A DNA stretch of 64,000 nt from Phallusia fumigata (lineage: Eukaryota; Chordata; Ascidiacea; Phlebobranchia; Ascidiidae). The position numbers were made by a program, and so were the translations under genes. Below are positions 51,401-63,400 of this stretch, one piece after another; the first letter of the stretch is position 1, and each line of letters starts with the position of its first letter. Below the pieces are notes generated by a model. The model had not been told where the DNA came from. It made no database searches and saw only the letters and a list, made by a program, of their open reading frames with translations. Where the stretch lies: contig QXVZ01006765.1 of NCBI GenBank assembly GCA_008931825.1, positions 827 to 64,826 of the forward strand. The letters are read 5' to 3'.

Positions 51401-53009
51401 TAAATTGAACTGCATTCTTCGTAACTTTCTTCGTAATTAAGAAACTATTTTTGTTGGAACTAGGTGGTACGCGGCGACAGAGCGTTAACTCCAAGTGGTA
51501 CGGGACCACAAAACGGTTGGGCACCACTGCTATAACCAAAGACCACCGAAGGCCGAGATAATATTGTTTGAAAAGCACACGGTTGAAGTTAGGTTTCACT
51601 TTCAATGCACTGACACAGACAACGTCCGTTTCAAAAACTAACACTGCCCACAAACCTGCCCAAAATCATTGAGGTTTTAATAATGTATTCGTTTTTGTAG
51701 GTTTTCAAGTGAGGTAAAAATATTTATAAAATACGTTTTTGGCAACAGATTTAAACTCTGGAATATAACATTTGCACCAAGATTGTTATGCTTATGACGT
51801 CTTAGGTTAGATTACCAGATTACGAATCTGAACTGACGATGACTACGATGAGAATACATGTGTAATCTTCATGAGTATTATTGATTTTAGGACAAAACAT
51901 TATTAGGATATTTACGTTAAATAAAGTCAGTTGAACTTCATGCTGGGAGTTAACGATTTTGGCTAAACATTTTTAAGGAATATCTTTGTGATCGGATTTT
52001 CGCTTTTCGTTGGACTTTCGGTCCCGGAATGGTTAAAATCTCACCCAGGTGCGATCCAGACAGGGGTGTCAGAGTTGGATAATATTTTAACCGTCATTCT
52101 GCAATCTGCGATGCTGCTCGGTGGAGTCGTTGGGATGTTTCTGGACAACACCCTCCCAGGTTTGTGAAGCAAACTTCGTATAGTTTGGGACTTCTCGAAA
52201 TTAGCTTATCATACTTACGGGACATGTTGCTGATACTAAACCCTAAAAAACACTCTGTTTCTTGCTAAAAATTTTAAGCAAGGCACTTTTTTTCGTCTAA
52301 AATTTTATGTCAAGGCATTCTTACTGGCCAAAACTTATAATTAAAATGGAAGGTTAAGTGTTTGTCATATTTTTGAACATATTTTTTGCAGGAACCGAAG
52401 CCGAACGGGGATTCGTGAAATGGCAACAAAGTCATGACGGAGGCTTCGGGGATCTTGCTTCCATCAAAGAACAACAACGGAAATGCTACGATTTACCTTT
52501 TTCTACGGATTTCAGGTATCGTCCAAACTATTGTAAAAACTAAGTTAAGGTCTATATGTTAAGGTTTGTACCAAAGTAACGCCAACCCAAAGATTTGCCG
52601 GACAGACTAGCGGTGAATGTTCCCTTTAAATCTGAGTGGGGCCGGTGACTTGTGTATGTTCATTTATGGGTCTTGGTGACACCTTAGAATGGAACAACGA
52701 TGCTAAAACTTCCGAAGTAGAAAAACACATAAGATTAAGACGGGATTAGAACCCACAACCTTGTGAGTACAAGGCTGAGGGGACTTATCACTCGGTAACC
52801 TTGGCGCCTTATCTTTTCATGGTGAAATGGCTGCTGCGACGACGTGTTACCATTAAGGTGTATACTGGATTAATTTTATCTTCTTCACTTTCGTATTACG
52901 AAGGTTTGCCAAATACATTCCCATCCTGCCGCAATTTGACGAGCGTGAGAAAAAGGCTCTGGACGTGGAGGACTCTCTACTTAACATTCAAAAGGAGTCA
53001 GTGTTATGA
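45486..53009 (+). CDS. SLC23 / nucleobase-ascorbate transporter family membrane protein
   Basis: Twelve exons: 45486-45638, 46171-46337, 46782-46968, 47270-47451, 47913-48033, 49860-49996, 50374-50541, 50627-50747, 50994-51166, 51978-52159, 52392-52515, 52904-53009. All are GT-AG, in phase, 1821 nt, 606 aa; human SVCT1 is 598 aa. It is a polytopic plasma-membrane permease, expected to move ascorbate or nucleobases with sodium. Diagnostic parts are [18 protein letters not shown] near the N-terminus, TSQYCKN, the [15 protein letters not shown] segment (about 348-362), and [16 protein letters not shown]. The signature reads [10 protein letters not shown] (398-407), with Ala in place of the usual first Gly. 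Glycosylation sites (NST) lie in the exon-3 extracellular loop. The protein ends ESVL, a class I PDZ ligand like the TKV end of SVCT1. Ascorbate versus nucleobase cannot be settled. Confidence 0.94.
48871..49406. repeat. Four tandem copies of a 134-bp unit in SLC23 intron 5
   Basis: Units begin aggtct(t/c)gttctcattagtc at 48871, 49005, 49139 and 49273, so the period is exactly 134. Copies differ by only a few bases. The unit includes gtcgacc and the block ctgataaacaacattttcat. The array occupies about a third of the longest intron of the gene (48034-49859). Confidence 0.92.
51198..51529. mobile_element. hAT-type non-autonomous element (MITE) in SLC23 intron 9
   Basis: The left end reads tagtgttgatcaaccgatgg, and the right end in reverse complement reads cagtggtgcccaaccgtttt. 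Both are followed inward by a gtaccact block. The 8-bp flanks are ctataaac (51190-51197) and ctataacc (51530-51537), matching at 7 of 8. No transposase is encoded. Confidence 0.75.
52560..52807 (-). repeat. tRNA-derived SINE in SLC23 intron 11
   Basis: On the minus strand it starts ggcgccaaggttaccgagtg (A-box-like), then shows gggttctaatcccg (B box, 52741-52754 on the plus strand), then an unrelated body to about 52560. The 3' side of the tRNA-like part does not pair with ggcgcc, so it is a SINE head and not a tRNA gene. The left end is approximate. Confidence 0.65.
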
Positions 53010-54435
53010 TTACTATTTGTTGTAGTTACCAACATGTCCTTGTGATATGATCGATGGATTCTTCAAATTATTTGTATGTGTGATTGTGTAAGAATTGACC
53101 GAACTGCTGTTTTCCAGGGTTTTCACATTGGTATATTGTCAATACTTTGTTCGCAAGTTGTTTTTTTACGACATTTGTACCAAACTTTGTTCTTGATTAC
53201 AATACGTTTCATGGAAAAAATATCTTCTTATGTGTAAGTTTGTTTCTTGCCAGAAACGGTTGACATAAAGTATAGTAAGACTCTTGAGACAAAAAGTCAA
53301 GCTAATATATTGCTATAAGTATGTTTAAATTGTGTAAATTATGTGCAGTTTATATTACTACAGAATTTTAGCGGACAAACGTTCTACGTTGGAGCAATAT
53401 AAGCCTTAGTGTGTATTAGTCCAGTGGTTCTCATACCGGGGAGGAGTTTTGCATCGTTTAAATGTTTATCTTCCCATCAGCATGCACAAGCATACAACAA
53501 CAAAGACCTGATTTCGCAATTAGAACGACTCAATTGTGTCGAACGCAAGCGTCGATGTACATTCATCCCAGTTTCCGGTAATGTGTGTACGACAGATCGG
53601 TCCCGCCAGGTCGCTTGATCACGTAACACAAAGACGTGTTAAAAGAGCAGGAATCGCTAAAACCCCAAGCGCGGTTTTCATATGCAGGCTCGTTTGACAT
53701 TGCAATAGAGCAATGCGGTTAGAGAAGGCTTTGTTGTGCAGGAAATATTGGTATAACGCGCCACACTGTGAGGTTATGGATTGTAATTTCAGTCCGGGTA
53801 TCTAAAAACAAGTATCTGTCAGGTTGGAATATAGCGCATACAGGATACTAAACCTTAGACAGCATTGACAATCATCATGAGAAAAACAAAATTTTTGGTG
53901 TTTAATATTTTGTTTGAGCTGACAACCAGATATATTACATGTACTTTATAAGTAGGGAAGAAATAAGCTGCATTGATTTTAAGTTGGAATACGATCGGTA
54001 TATCACAGAAAATTTAACTTCGTGTATCTATTTTGACACATGATAAAGACCCATTTCCTGGAATATTACGATTTGATACGGCTTTGAATCACGTTGCATT
54101 ACGAAGCATATACCAACTTTTAAACGTTATCTGAAACGCGAAAGAGTTAAATTGATTTGGTAGGTGCAATCAGCTGATGTATTTAAATTCGACTTGATCA
54201 GGACGTCTAGGTACCGGGCAATCAGTACTCAGATGTTATCGTATTCGGATGTTGGTAGGACGTTGATTACCATGTAACTTTAATGTCTAATGTATTTGTA
54301 AACCTACAAGTTTCAACACGTGTAAAACACAAGTAGCAGGCAGATTTGCTTTTGCAATAATACTTGCTTTCTAAAGTAAAGTGGATTTGGTACTTAGTTT
54401 GTGGGTGTAAAAAATCTGTGGATGTGGAAGTCGTG
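53010..54435. other. Intergenic between SLC23 and the lectin-peroxidase gene
   Basis: 1.4 kb without a gene I can support. The genes are co-oriented, so it should contain the SLC23 3' UTR and the promoter of the next gene. A ccagtggttctca stretch at 53420 resembles a hAT terminus, but I see no partner end. Confidence 0.5.
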
Positions 54436-57400
54436 ATGTTACTTTTTACGATTCTTGCAAATCTGGCACTATGGACGGCATCCGATGGTAACTATGTCTT
54501 TCATTACTATATTAAAGCTGAAATTATACCTACATAAGTATTGAAAGCTGCATAAATCAGTGGTTTCAAATCCTTTTGATGCATTCCCCGTTTGCTTGTT
54601 TTTGAACTTTTTATTTCTCCCCTACTAAATAAGAAGGGATCTAAACTAGCATTGAAGGGTATAGGAACCACACTTACACTTATCATGAATAACTAAACTA
54701 TGTAAGTGAAATTCTTCCCCGTTCGGGAACCATATCCCAAATCCAAGATAAAGGGTCTTTTTGGTATAATAAATGTCATGTCGTGGTCATCTATTGTTCA
54801 ATCCGTGATTCGCTCAATTATGAGCCGATTTGCACGGGTTAGAACCCAGTCCGACTAGTAATTTAGTATTACATTATCCGTTAGGTAAAAAGTCAATCCA
54901 ACTCAAAGTTTTGCACATTGTGCATCAAGGGCAACTAACCTGCTTTACTAACCCGTCGTTGATGACTATATTTTCGTGCAGCACTGATGAAGCGGGGATG
55001 GGTGGATTGCAACAACGGTTACCAATATTCATTGACCCAAGTAAAACTCAGCTATCAACAGGCAAGGAAGGAGTGTCAGGGTTGGAATGGTGACCTGGCA
55101 CATTTTGGCATCAGGGATGAAGCTGTTTTTGAGTAAGCTGTTGTTTCCAAAGTAGTGTTGGTTATGGGGTGTACGGGGTTTAGTTAAGTAGAAAAATCAA
55201 ATTGTTGAGATTTAAGAGACCAAAAACCCTTATAGAGCTTTAGAGAATAAAACCGATCTTTGATGTTTTCAGTAAACTCAGGAAAGATTTTTCGGACGGC
55301 GATCTCTGGATCGGACTGGATGACCTCAAACAGGAAGGAAAATACTTATGGAACGACGGGGTAAATAGAAAAAAGTTGTTTGTGGTCAAACCACTACCGG
55401 GTGGTGGACAGCTACAGACAACATTTACCACTACCCCATTCACTAGCTCGACTGAAAAAATCCTTTGAAAGTTATTTGTGTTGTGTGCAGTTCCTTTTAG
55501 AGATATACATGCTGCCAAACAACTAACTTGTATATTTGTTGTATAAAAACAATACGTACGTAAAACGATGTATTTACTTGTGCCGATATGTGAATGGCCA
55601 AAATTGTTGTATCGACAAAAATATGTTGACATCATAATATGGCAATTCAATGGGCTGTAATATATTGTTTGTTTTGTTCGATTACAAAATCTGTTCAAAC
55701 AAAATCCCCCTCCTACCTGGCTGTTCGTCTTTGCAGCTGAGAGTGGAACATGCTTGGAACGAATTCTGGCACACTGGTGAGCCACAAAACAACGGAAATA
55801 CCGACTGCGTGAAGATGGCCAGCAGACCACAAGCTCATAGCGCGAGATTGCTTAAAGCAGAAAAATGCGAAGTAAAACATTTTGGACTCTGTGAACTAAA
55901 AATTGGTAAGCCGCGAGTTTTTATGCTAGATAAAGGATCTGAAAACACAAAAACCACAGTAGTTTAAAGTTGCCACAAACCAACTGGAAGATAAGTATTA
56001 TTTTAAAAACTTCGTTAAAGCATGGGTGCTTTGTTTTGAATTGTTTGCCACTAATAAACGACCTTTGATTTAACTTTTTTTCGACGTGAGTTAATTAAAT
56101 CTTTAAGTAATATAAGCTTTTCAAACGACCACAGGTTACTTTTAATCTGACAACATTTCAAAAACCCTTGACAAAATATCTGGCCACTATTTGCAGGAAC
56201 TCCACCAAACTATCCACACAGATCCAGAGGCGAAAAATCATACGCCGTATTTTCGTCTGAGATGAAATTCTCGGCTGCCAAGACGGTTTGTGCAAGTTGG
56301 GATGGTCACCTTGCAGTTGAACTGATGCTTAATCCGAAAACGGCTAAGTACGTGTCTATATTTAGTTTCCATGGCACCAAAAATTTAGGTTAACGGAATA
56401 CCATCGCCAGAAAGGGCAACAATTTGGGTCATGCGAATCAAAAAGTAGTTTATATCTCAGTTGCAAAGGTGTAAATGTAAATCTTAAACAAGGAGCTAAG
56501 TGAAGGCTTAATTTTCTTGTGTGAGTTTTCAATGGTGTAATTACAACACGGCGACCAGATAGTTTTTATCACATTGTCACAAAAGTTTTCCAGATTGCCA
56601 GCAAATTAAGCAGCGCGCTTTTGATGCGCCTAAATCAGAATCTAAGCGTCAGACTGACAAAAACGAAAGCAGTTGGATCCTATCTTTGGCCCAGCGAACT
56701 TAGAATTGGAAAGTTTGGCGCTTGACAAAAGATAACAGTCGCAGAATAAACAAATCCGGGTTCATTACAGTGCAATCATGCCTAAAACAGTAAAGAATGT
56801 GGAAAGCTAAAAACTCCGTGAGGAAAATCCTGTCCGAACTATAAATTTTTGTAATGTTACCATTTTCTATCTGTACGTTTCAGTTTCCTAGCAAATAGAG
56901 TAGTCGATAAAGAGTCGGAAGAAGAACTGCTTTGGGTTGGGTTGGATGACATGCAAAATGAAGGGTCGTTTCACTTTCACTCAAGGGTAAGTAAAACAGT
57001 TTTTACGAAATCGGTGCGCTGTCAACAAACCAACTGTATCCAAATACTAAAAGTGAATATTTGTACTCAGGTATAAATTATAATAGAGCTAGAGCTTACA
57101 GCAAACTCAAACCAGTTGCCATGTTATTTCTTGTTAAGAACAGATGATGCCATTTGTTTATGCTTCGCAATGAGAATTACACAGACGGTCTGAAGTGTTC
57201 AATAACCTTCTCTATTATAGTTTGTCCGAAACTAGAATCGTTTGAATTACGAATTAATTACAAATTGTTCGACACATGGTGACCAAATGGTCTTTTGCTG
57301 CCCTTCGTTAATTACATTGATAGGTTACAGCTGCTAGTTTTTTCTCTCTTCGTGAAACAAATAAACTGAACTGAACTACAAGCACCCGCCGTCTGATAGG

Positions 57401-60400
57401 ATTGCTGCACTAGTATACCTTCGATATTTGTACATATAGGATGTTGGGTGGTTCATTGTCACCAAACTGCAGTTCGAATTTCGTTCCGCAGAATACTTTA
57501 TGTACAGCGCACTATTTCTGTGCAGGGTAACCAGCCACCTATCCCGGCTCACATCGCTGCACTCTCGAACTCCAACAGTAAAGACTGTTTGGCGTTTCTG
57601 CCCAAAACTCGTACTTTTGTGCTGAGAAGATGTTCAGAAAAAAGAATGTTTCTGTGCGAACGAAATAGAGTCTCTAAAGGTAAGTTTCCTATGCAAACAA
57701 CCCCATACTAGCAGATGCAACCAAATTAAATATTTGTTTTGCTGTACGAATGTTCTTTAACGTGCAATTAACGTGCACTATAATGAAACCAACGGACTAT
57801 AGGACAAAATTATGTGTTTTTGTTTGTGGTTTGTTACAGAGGATTTTATGCCGAAGAAGTGCTATGATGAGGTCGATTGTGACGATCTGTAAGTTACAGA
57901 AAATATTTTAATTCAACTTGTTGCAGTGTTGACTGACGCTTGTTTGTTTTAACGTTGGTGTACATTTTACACAGCGAATACGCCACAATCGATGGCTCTT
58001 GCAACAACGGATTGGATTCGCAACGGGGAAGGGCCTATCGCGCGTTCAAAAGAATTTTGCCAGCCGCTTACGACAACGGAAAAGGTAGACCATCCACAAT
58101 GTTAAAACGTGTTATTTCGTTAGTGACCGCAATGTGGAATGTTCGCTGCTAAACTAGATAACTAAACAGTGCACATAAACGGCGAAGAATTTAGATAAAG
58201 GGGAAAAAAGATTGAAAAGATGACTTAAGTCGGACTAGGATCTTTCACATTTTCTTGTTTAAAATATGCGAACTAGAACCAATACGCGAGTTTTCAAATA
58301 GTTTACTTACTGATTTCATACAGACACTCCACGGGGACAAACCTCGCTGCCATCAGCTCGAGATGTGAGTATCATGTTGCGAGAGGTGGAGGAGCCAAAG
58401 TCCACGACAATGTCCAACTATCTTCCATCATGGGGTCAATTTCTGGCCCACGACTTCGCTAGAACTGAAGAAAGCATTGGTAAGTTTGAACAACGTGTTT
58501 TTGTTTTCTTTGTCACGCACCAATCAGGTGGCCACTCTATGCAGTTGAACATAGTTTGTTAAATCGCTATCGATAAATCGACCTTGTCATCTCAATTCAA
58601 CAGGAGAAAGTAAACTTCAGGGGCATTTTTTCTTTTTGGTGAGGGTTTTAAGTACAAGAAAAATATCACCCTTTAAATGTGAATTAAATGAGTAATGTTG
58701 CGCTGTAAGACATAACAAACGCCTTCAATTTCATCTTGTGGCAAACTAAAGAAGTTTACAATATAGTAATACTGAGGGAGGCATGCTCTAAAAATGTTTC
58801 AATGATTCCTGGCAAAACCTAGCTCTATTACTTTTTCATTAGTGGTGGGTCTGGATTGCAGTGATTGTGCAAACACCGAAGAAGAATGTTTCAATATTTT
58901 GGTCTCGCCGACGGACCCGATGAACAACATTGGTGGAACAGAATGTATTGAATTCAAGAGAAGCCCTTCGACTGTGGACGAAAGCTGTGAGTTGCGCACG
59001 AGAAAGATTTTGCTGCATTCGTGTTACAGTTGTTGGAGTGTTGGCTGTGAGCTTCTTTAATGGGGGAAAATTGTTACTTGTTAAACTGTTGCTATTAATG
59101 TAGTTCTCGCTTTTCCAGCGAGGCTCCTAACTTCGGTCCTAGTTATCCGTTCATAGTCGTAATGGTGCGGGTGCTGGGACGTTTTACACTGTGTTGCACA
59201 TTTGTATTTATATGACTGTGCTGGACAATTTTTCTTGTGCAAAACTGATCTTCACAGTGTTTTTGTATTACAAAACCTTGTCTCTTACAGGTAACAACAA
59301 GACCAGGGAACAGAAAAACTTGGAATCGGCGTACATCGATGCAAGTCTTGTTTACGGGAGCACAACGAGCCATGCTGCCGCCCTACGGGCAACCGAACCA
59401 GGTATAGAAAAAATTTTTTGTAAAAAATGTCATCTACAAACCAGAACAAATTCTTAACATAAAGTTTGCGTTTTTAAATACATTTGCATGACATATAACT
59501 GATGACGGGAAACTGTGATCGAGTATTGATGTAATGATCACTGTAAAGCGTTCCTTTTCCTATGTAGGTTTGAATAAAATGATTTTCTGCAAAGATCTTT
59601 TATAGCTTAGGCGAGCGTTTAGAAACATTTTGTAATCAAAAAACTAACTTAATTTTTTGTTCGCTTTTTGTTGGACCAGGGATGCACAACCTGTGGCCGC
59701 GGATACTAATTTAAGAGGCCTTGGGCATACATATTGAAGCATACGAAATGACGACCGTGCATTGATAAAAACATTTCCTTGTATGTAAGGACAAGGAAGC
59801 TTCTTGAAACGAGTAGCGCAACAATAAAACATTATCAAGAGCAAATAAGGAAGAAAAACACGCAGCATTCACAACGCCAGTAAAAATAGTTGCAATGAGC
59901 GGTTAATAAAAACATTTGGCGAGTTGAGGCTGAAAAGAAAAAGAAATGTGTTCTTGGGGACAAAAACATTTTTTCGTCCAATAAAGCGTCAATTTGGTTT
60001 TAGCAGGCGGATGATATACACCACGTAATTTCCTTTACAGGTCAGATGCTGACCGGAAGTGACACAGCGCCTAACCCGATCAGTCTTCCTCGGCAGCCAC
60101 AGGTGGTGAGTGATGTGCCGATTGGATGTCCGGCAATCCACAAGCCCGCCGACCAACCGTGTTTTGTGGCAGGTAATCAGACACGCCAGACGTGCGTAAA
60201 AGGCAACATAAGGCCGTAGAAATCAATGTTTTCAGGGTCGGAAATATTAAACAGACTTTGACTACCATTTTAGGCCCCAAAAAGTTTTTTTAAGACCATG
60301 TTGTTTTCTACGTCACTAGATACTTTTTAAGCGTGAAGAAAGCCATGATAGACTTAGAAGTTTGTTTTGTTACTCAACTTGGGGTTGAATAAAAAGGTTT

Positions 60401-63400
60401 CAATTTCTAGTTTAGCAACACTAAATTGTTGTTCCAGGCGACCCACGAATCAACGAACAGCCGCCTTTGTCAATAAATCACTTGGTTTGGATAAGAAAAC
60501 ATAACTTGATGGCCACGGAGCTGGCCCAGCTTAATCCGGACTGGGACAGCGATAAGCTATATCAGGTTGGTTTTATTTCTTGTTCAGTTCAAAACTTGCA
60601 ATGTACCTTGGACAGCTTTTATTTGATACAAATCGTTTGTTTTGGCTACAGATCACGAGAAAAATAATTGCTGCCATCATGCAGCAAATCACCTACGGTG
60701 AGTTTTTGCCTGTTGTGCTTGGACCCACTGTGATGAAGAGATTCGGACTGGAATTAACAACAGACGTGAGTATAGGATCTATTTGCAGTGGGTGGTTGGT
60801 AATATCATGGGAAACCAAAACCATTTTATGGCCACCTGACAATGTACGCATAAAAGTAAAATGTGGCGTATTAACAAAGCTTCCAGAAAAGCCAGAATCA
60901 AAATTTAGGTAAGGAACTAAACATAAAAATTACTTTTTCTGGTAAAATAATTTAATGTTTAACATGACATATCCTATTTGCAAACAAACAAAAAGAATTT
61001 TTTTCTTTTTAAAGATCAAAATTTAAAAAAGGTGCTGCCAATGAATAAGCTTCAAAATATTGATTTGCAGGGATTTTGGTACGGTTACGACCCCATCTAC
61101 GATGCGACGATTGACAACAGTTTCACCACAGCAGCGTTCCGCTTCGGTCACACACTTGTACACGGGACCCCGTCCATGCGTAACCCACACTACTCTACAG
61201 TTAGGGATATGCCCCTGGAAGAAAAGTAAGTGTCTTAGAAAAGTACAAACTCTGACCGAAGCATGTTATATGACTGAAGGCGGACTATACTACCATCCTT
61301 CTGACTGTCAGCGAACTGCCCGGCCCGGACATTAGCGGTTTAGCAACAAACTAGCACCATCCAGTACATAGGGTTACAACAGTACAGATTCTACTGGATG
61401 GACAAACACTCCAGGATCAAGATTATAAGCTGCAGTGATCCTGGTGCAAAAATAACCGAACCACTTCTTTAGTTTCTTCAGCACCGAACCGATCGTCCTG
61501 AACGATGCAACTGGTGAAATTATCCGCGGGATGAACGAGGATCCAGCATCAAAATACGACTTGCAGTTCGCAAAATCGTTGACCGATCAACTGTTCACCA
61601 CCGATCCAGGTTTTTACCATGTTTCAATGTTAAAAATTTAGTTAAAACATTTGAATGTGATAAACTTTTGTGAAAGAAGGTCGTTTTACGGTTGAACTAT
61701 GAAATTAGTAAATAGGTAATCTCGGTTTAAACAGGGGCTCGAAACAACTTTTGCTGCATGTCCCACGTGCAATGCATCTCAGTGTGGAATGTTCACACAC
61801 CTTTTTCTTGCAGCACAGTTTGGTTCAGATCTGTTTGCCTTAAATATACAAAGGGGGCGAGACCACGGGATCGCTTCGTACTTGGCACACCGCAGATATT
61901 GTGGCCTGTCATCGAACCTCGATGATATTCCAAATGACGCCCGAAGCAAGTTCAACTCTATATACAGGTGAGCTGCTTCAGGTGAACCAAAATTGTGTTC
62001 TGGTTTTATTGTAGCGCTAAAAACCAATACCAAACATTAACTTAGTAAAAAACAAGAGTTGCGTACTAATACCGGTGAAAAAGAACTTAATTTTTCCATG
62101 ACGTCAAACTGTGTAGTGGTGATCAGACGACGTTATCTGTAACGTCATACAAACTCATTGATCTTCAAGTGATTTGGGTATAGTTTGTATTTAACTGCAC
62201 AAACAGTGCAAAATTTTGTATAGGCTTGTCACAAGACAGCGTGTTCTAACCTTTTAATATGCTCGTGTACACAGCGACCCAGAGGAAATTGATCTTTTTC
62301 CTGCTGGTATTGCGGAGACACCCAAAGAGGGAGCGGGGGTAGGACCAACGTTTGCTTGTCTGCTGGCATCGCAGTTCCGCGACTTAAGACGCGGAGATTC
62401 TCATTGGTTTGAGAACGGTGGAGTTGAAAACAAGTTTACAAAAAGTAAGTGGCAGCGTTTTTCTCATCTGTTTGTTAAATGGTTGTTGCATTATAAGTCT
62501 GAGTTGTGCTGCAACAGACCATACAATATTTAAAAGCGTCTTTCCTGGCAAATATACCGAGTAAACCACAAAACTATTTACCTAATTTCGTTGAACTTGG
62601 TAATACCAACTTGCTTCTGCAAAGGATTTCAAAAGTTTTGCTGTTATAACTATGCAGATCAAATGAGAGCAATCAAAAAGGTTACCTTAGCCCACATTTT
62701 GTGCAACATCTCTGATAGCATGGCTACAATACAACAACGGGTCATGGAACTCACATCCGAAACGAATCCCCGTGTTAACTGTAGCGAATTAGAGCCACTC
62801 GATCTTACTCCGTGGCAGGGTGGAGCGCCATCTAGCGACGACATTGAAGGTACGTTTATGGAGTACGACACACGATGTAAAAGCTAACGATATAAGCTTT
62901 ATTACTTGCGACAAGCTTAATGTGAATATGCAAGCATCGGTTTGTTGTGACGACATTTATTTGTTAATGAAAAAATCCTATTTCTACTACGCGTTAATTC
63001 TTTTTTACCACACATATTCGAAAAATGTGTTCTTCTTTGTGACATCTTTCGTGCATGTTTTCAATCCATTAAAAAAATTAACGACACCTTTAATGTATTC
63101 GCAGAGGAAACAGAACTAACTGCTTGGATTCCGATAGCTCACTACAACCGCAACGACCTTCCCCTCGAACCACTTGCTGAACTTCTGCGTATTGCAAGCA
63201 CGTATCGCCCCAAGGACGTGTGCGAAATGCCTTTGGGAACGGAAACACGAAAAGTAAACGGTCATTTCCAAGTGAGATTCCATTGCCCACTTGGCTCCAT
63301 CTCTGGGACAGATTTTCCACCAACAGACGCCCTCCACGGTAAATTTAATGGGCTTGCAAGACTTGGAAGCAAATTGTTTTGGGGCAACTGCGGTACTGTA

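Noticed and set aside
52741-52807. tRNA gene on the minus strand
   Set aside because: A- and B-box-like elements are present, but the end sequences do not pair into an acceptor stem, so it is called a SINE head.
53420-53432. hAT terminus ccagtggttctca
   Set aside because: No matching inverted end or target duplication was found nearby.
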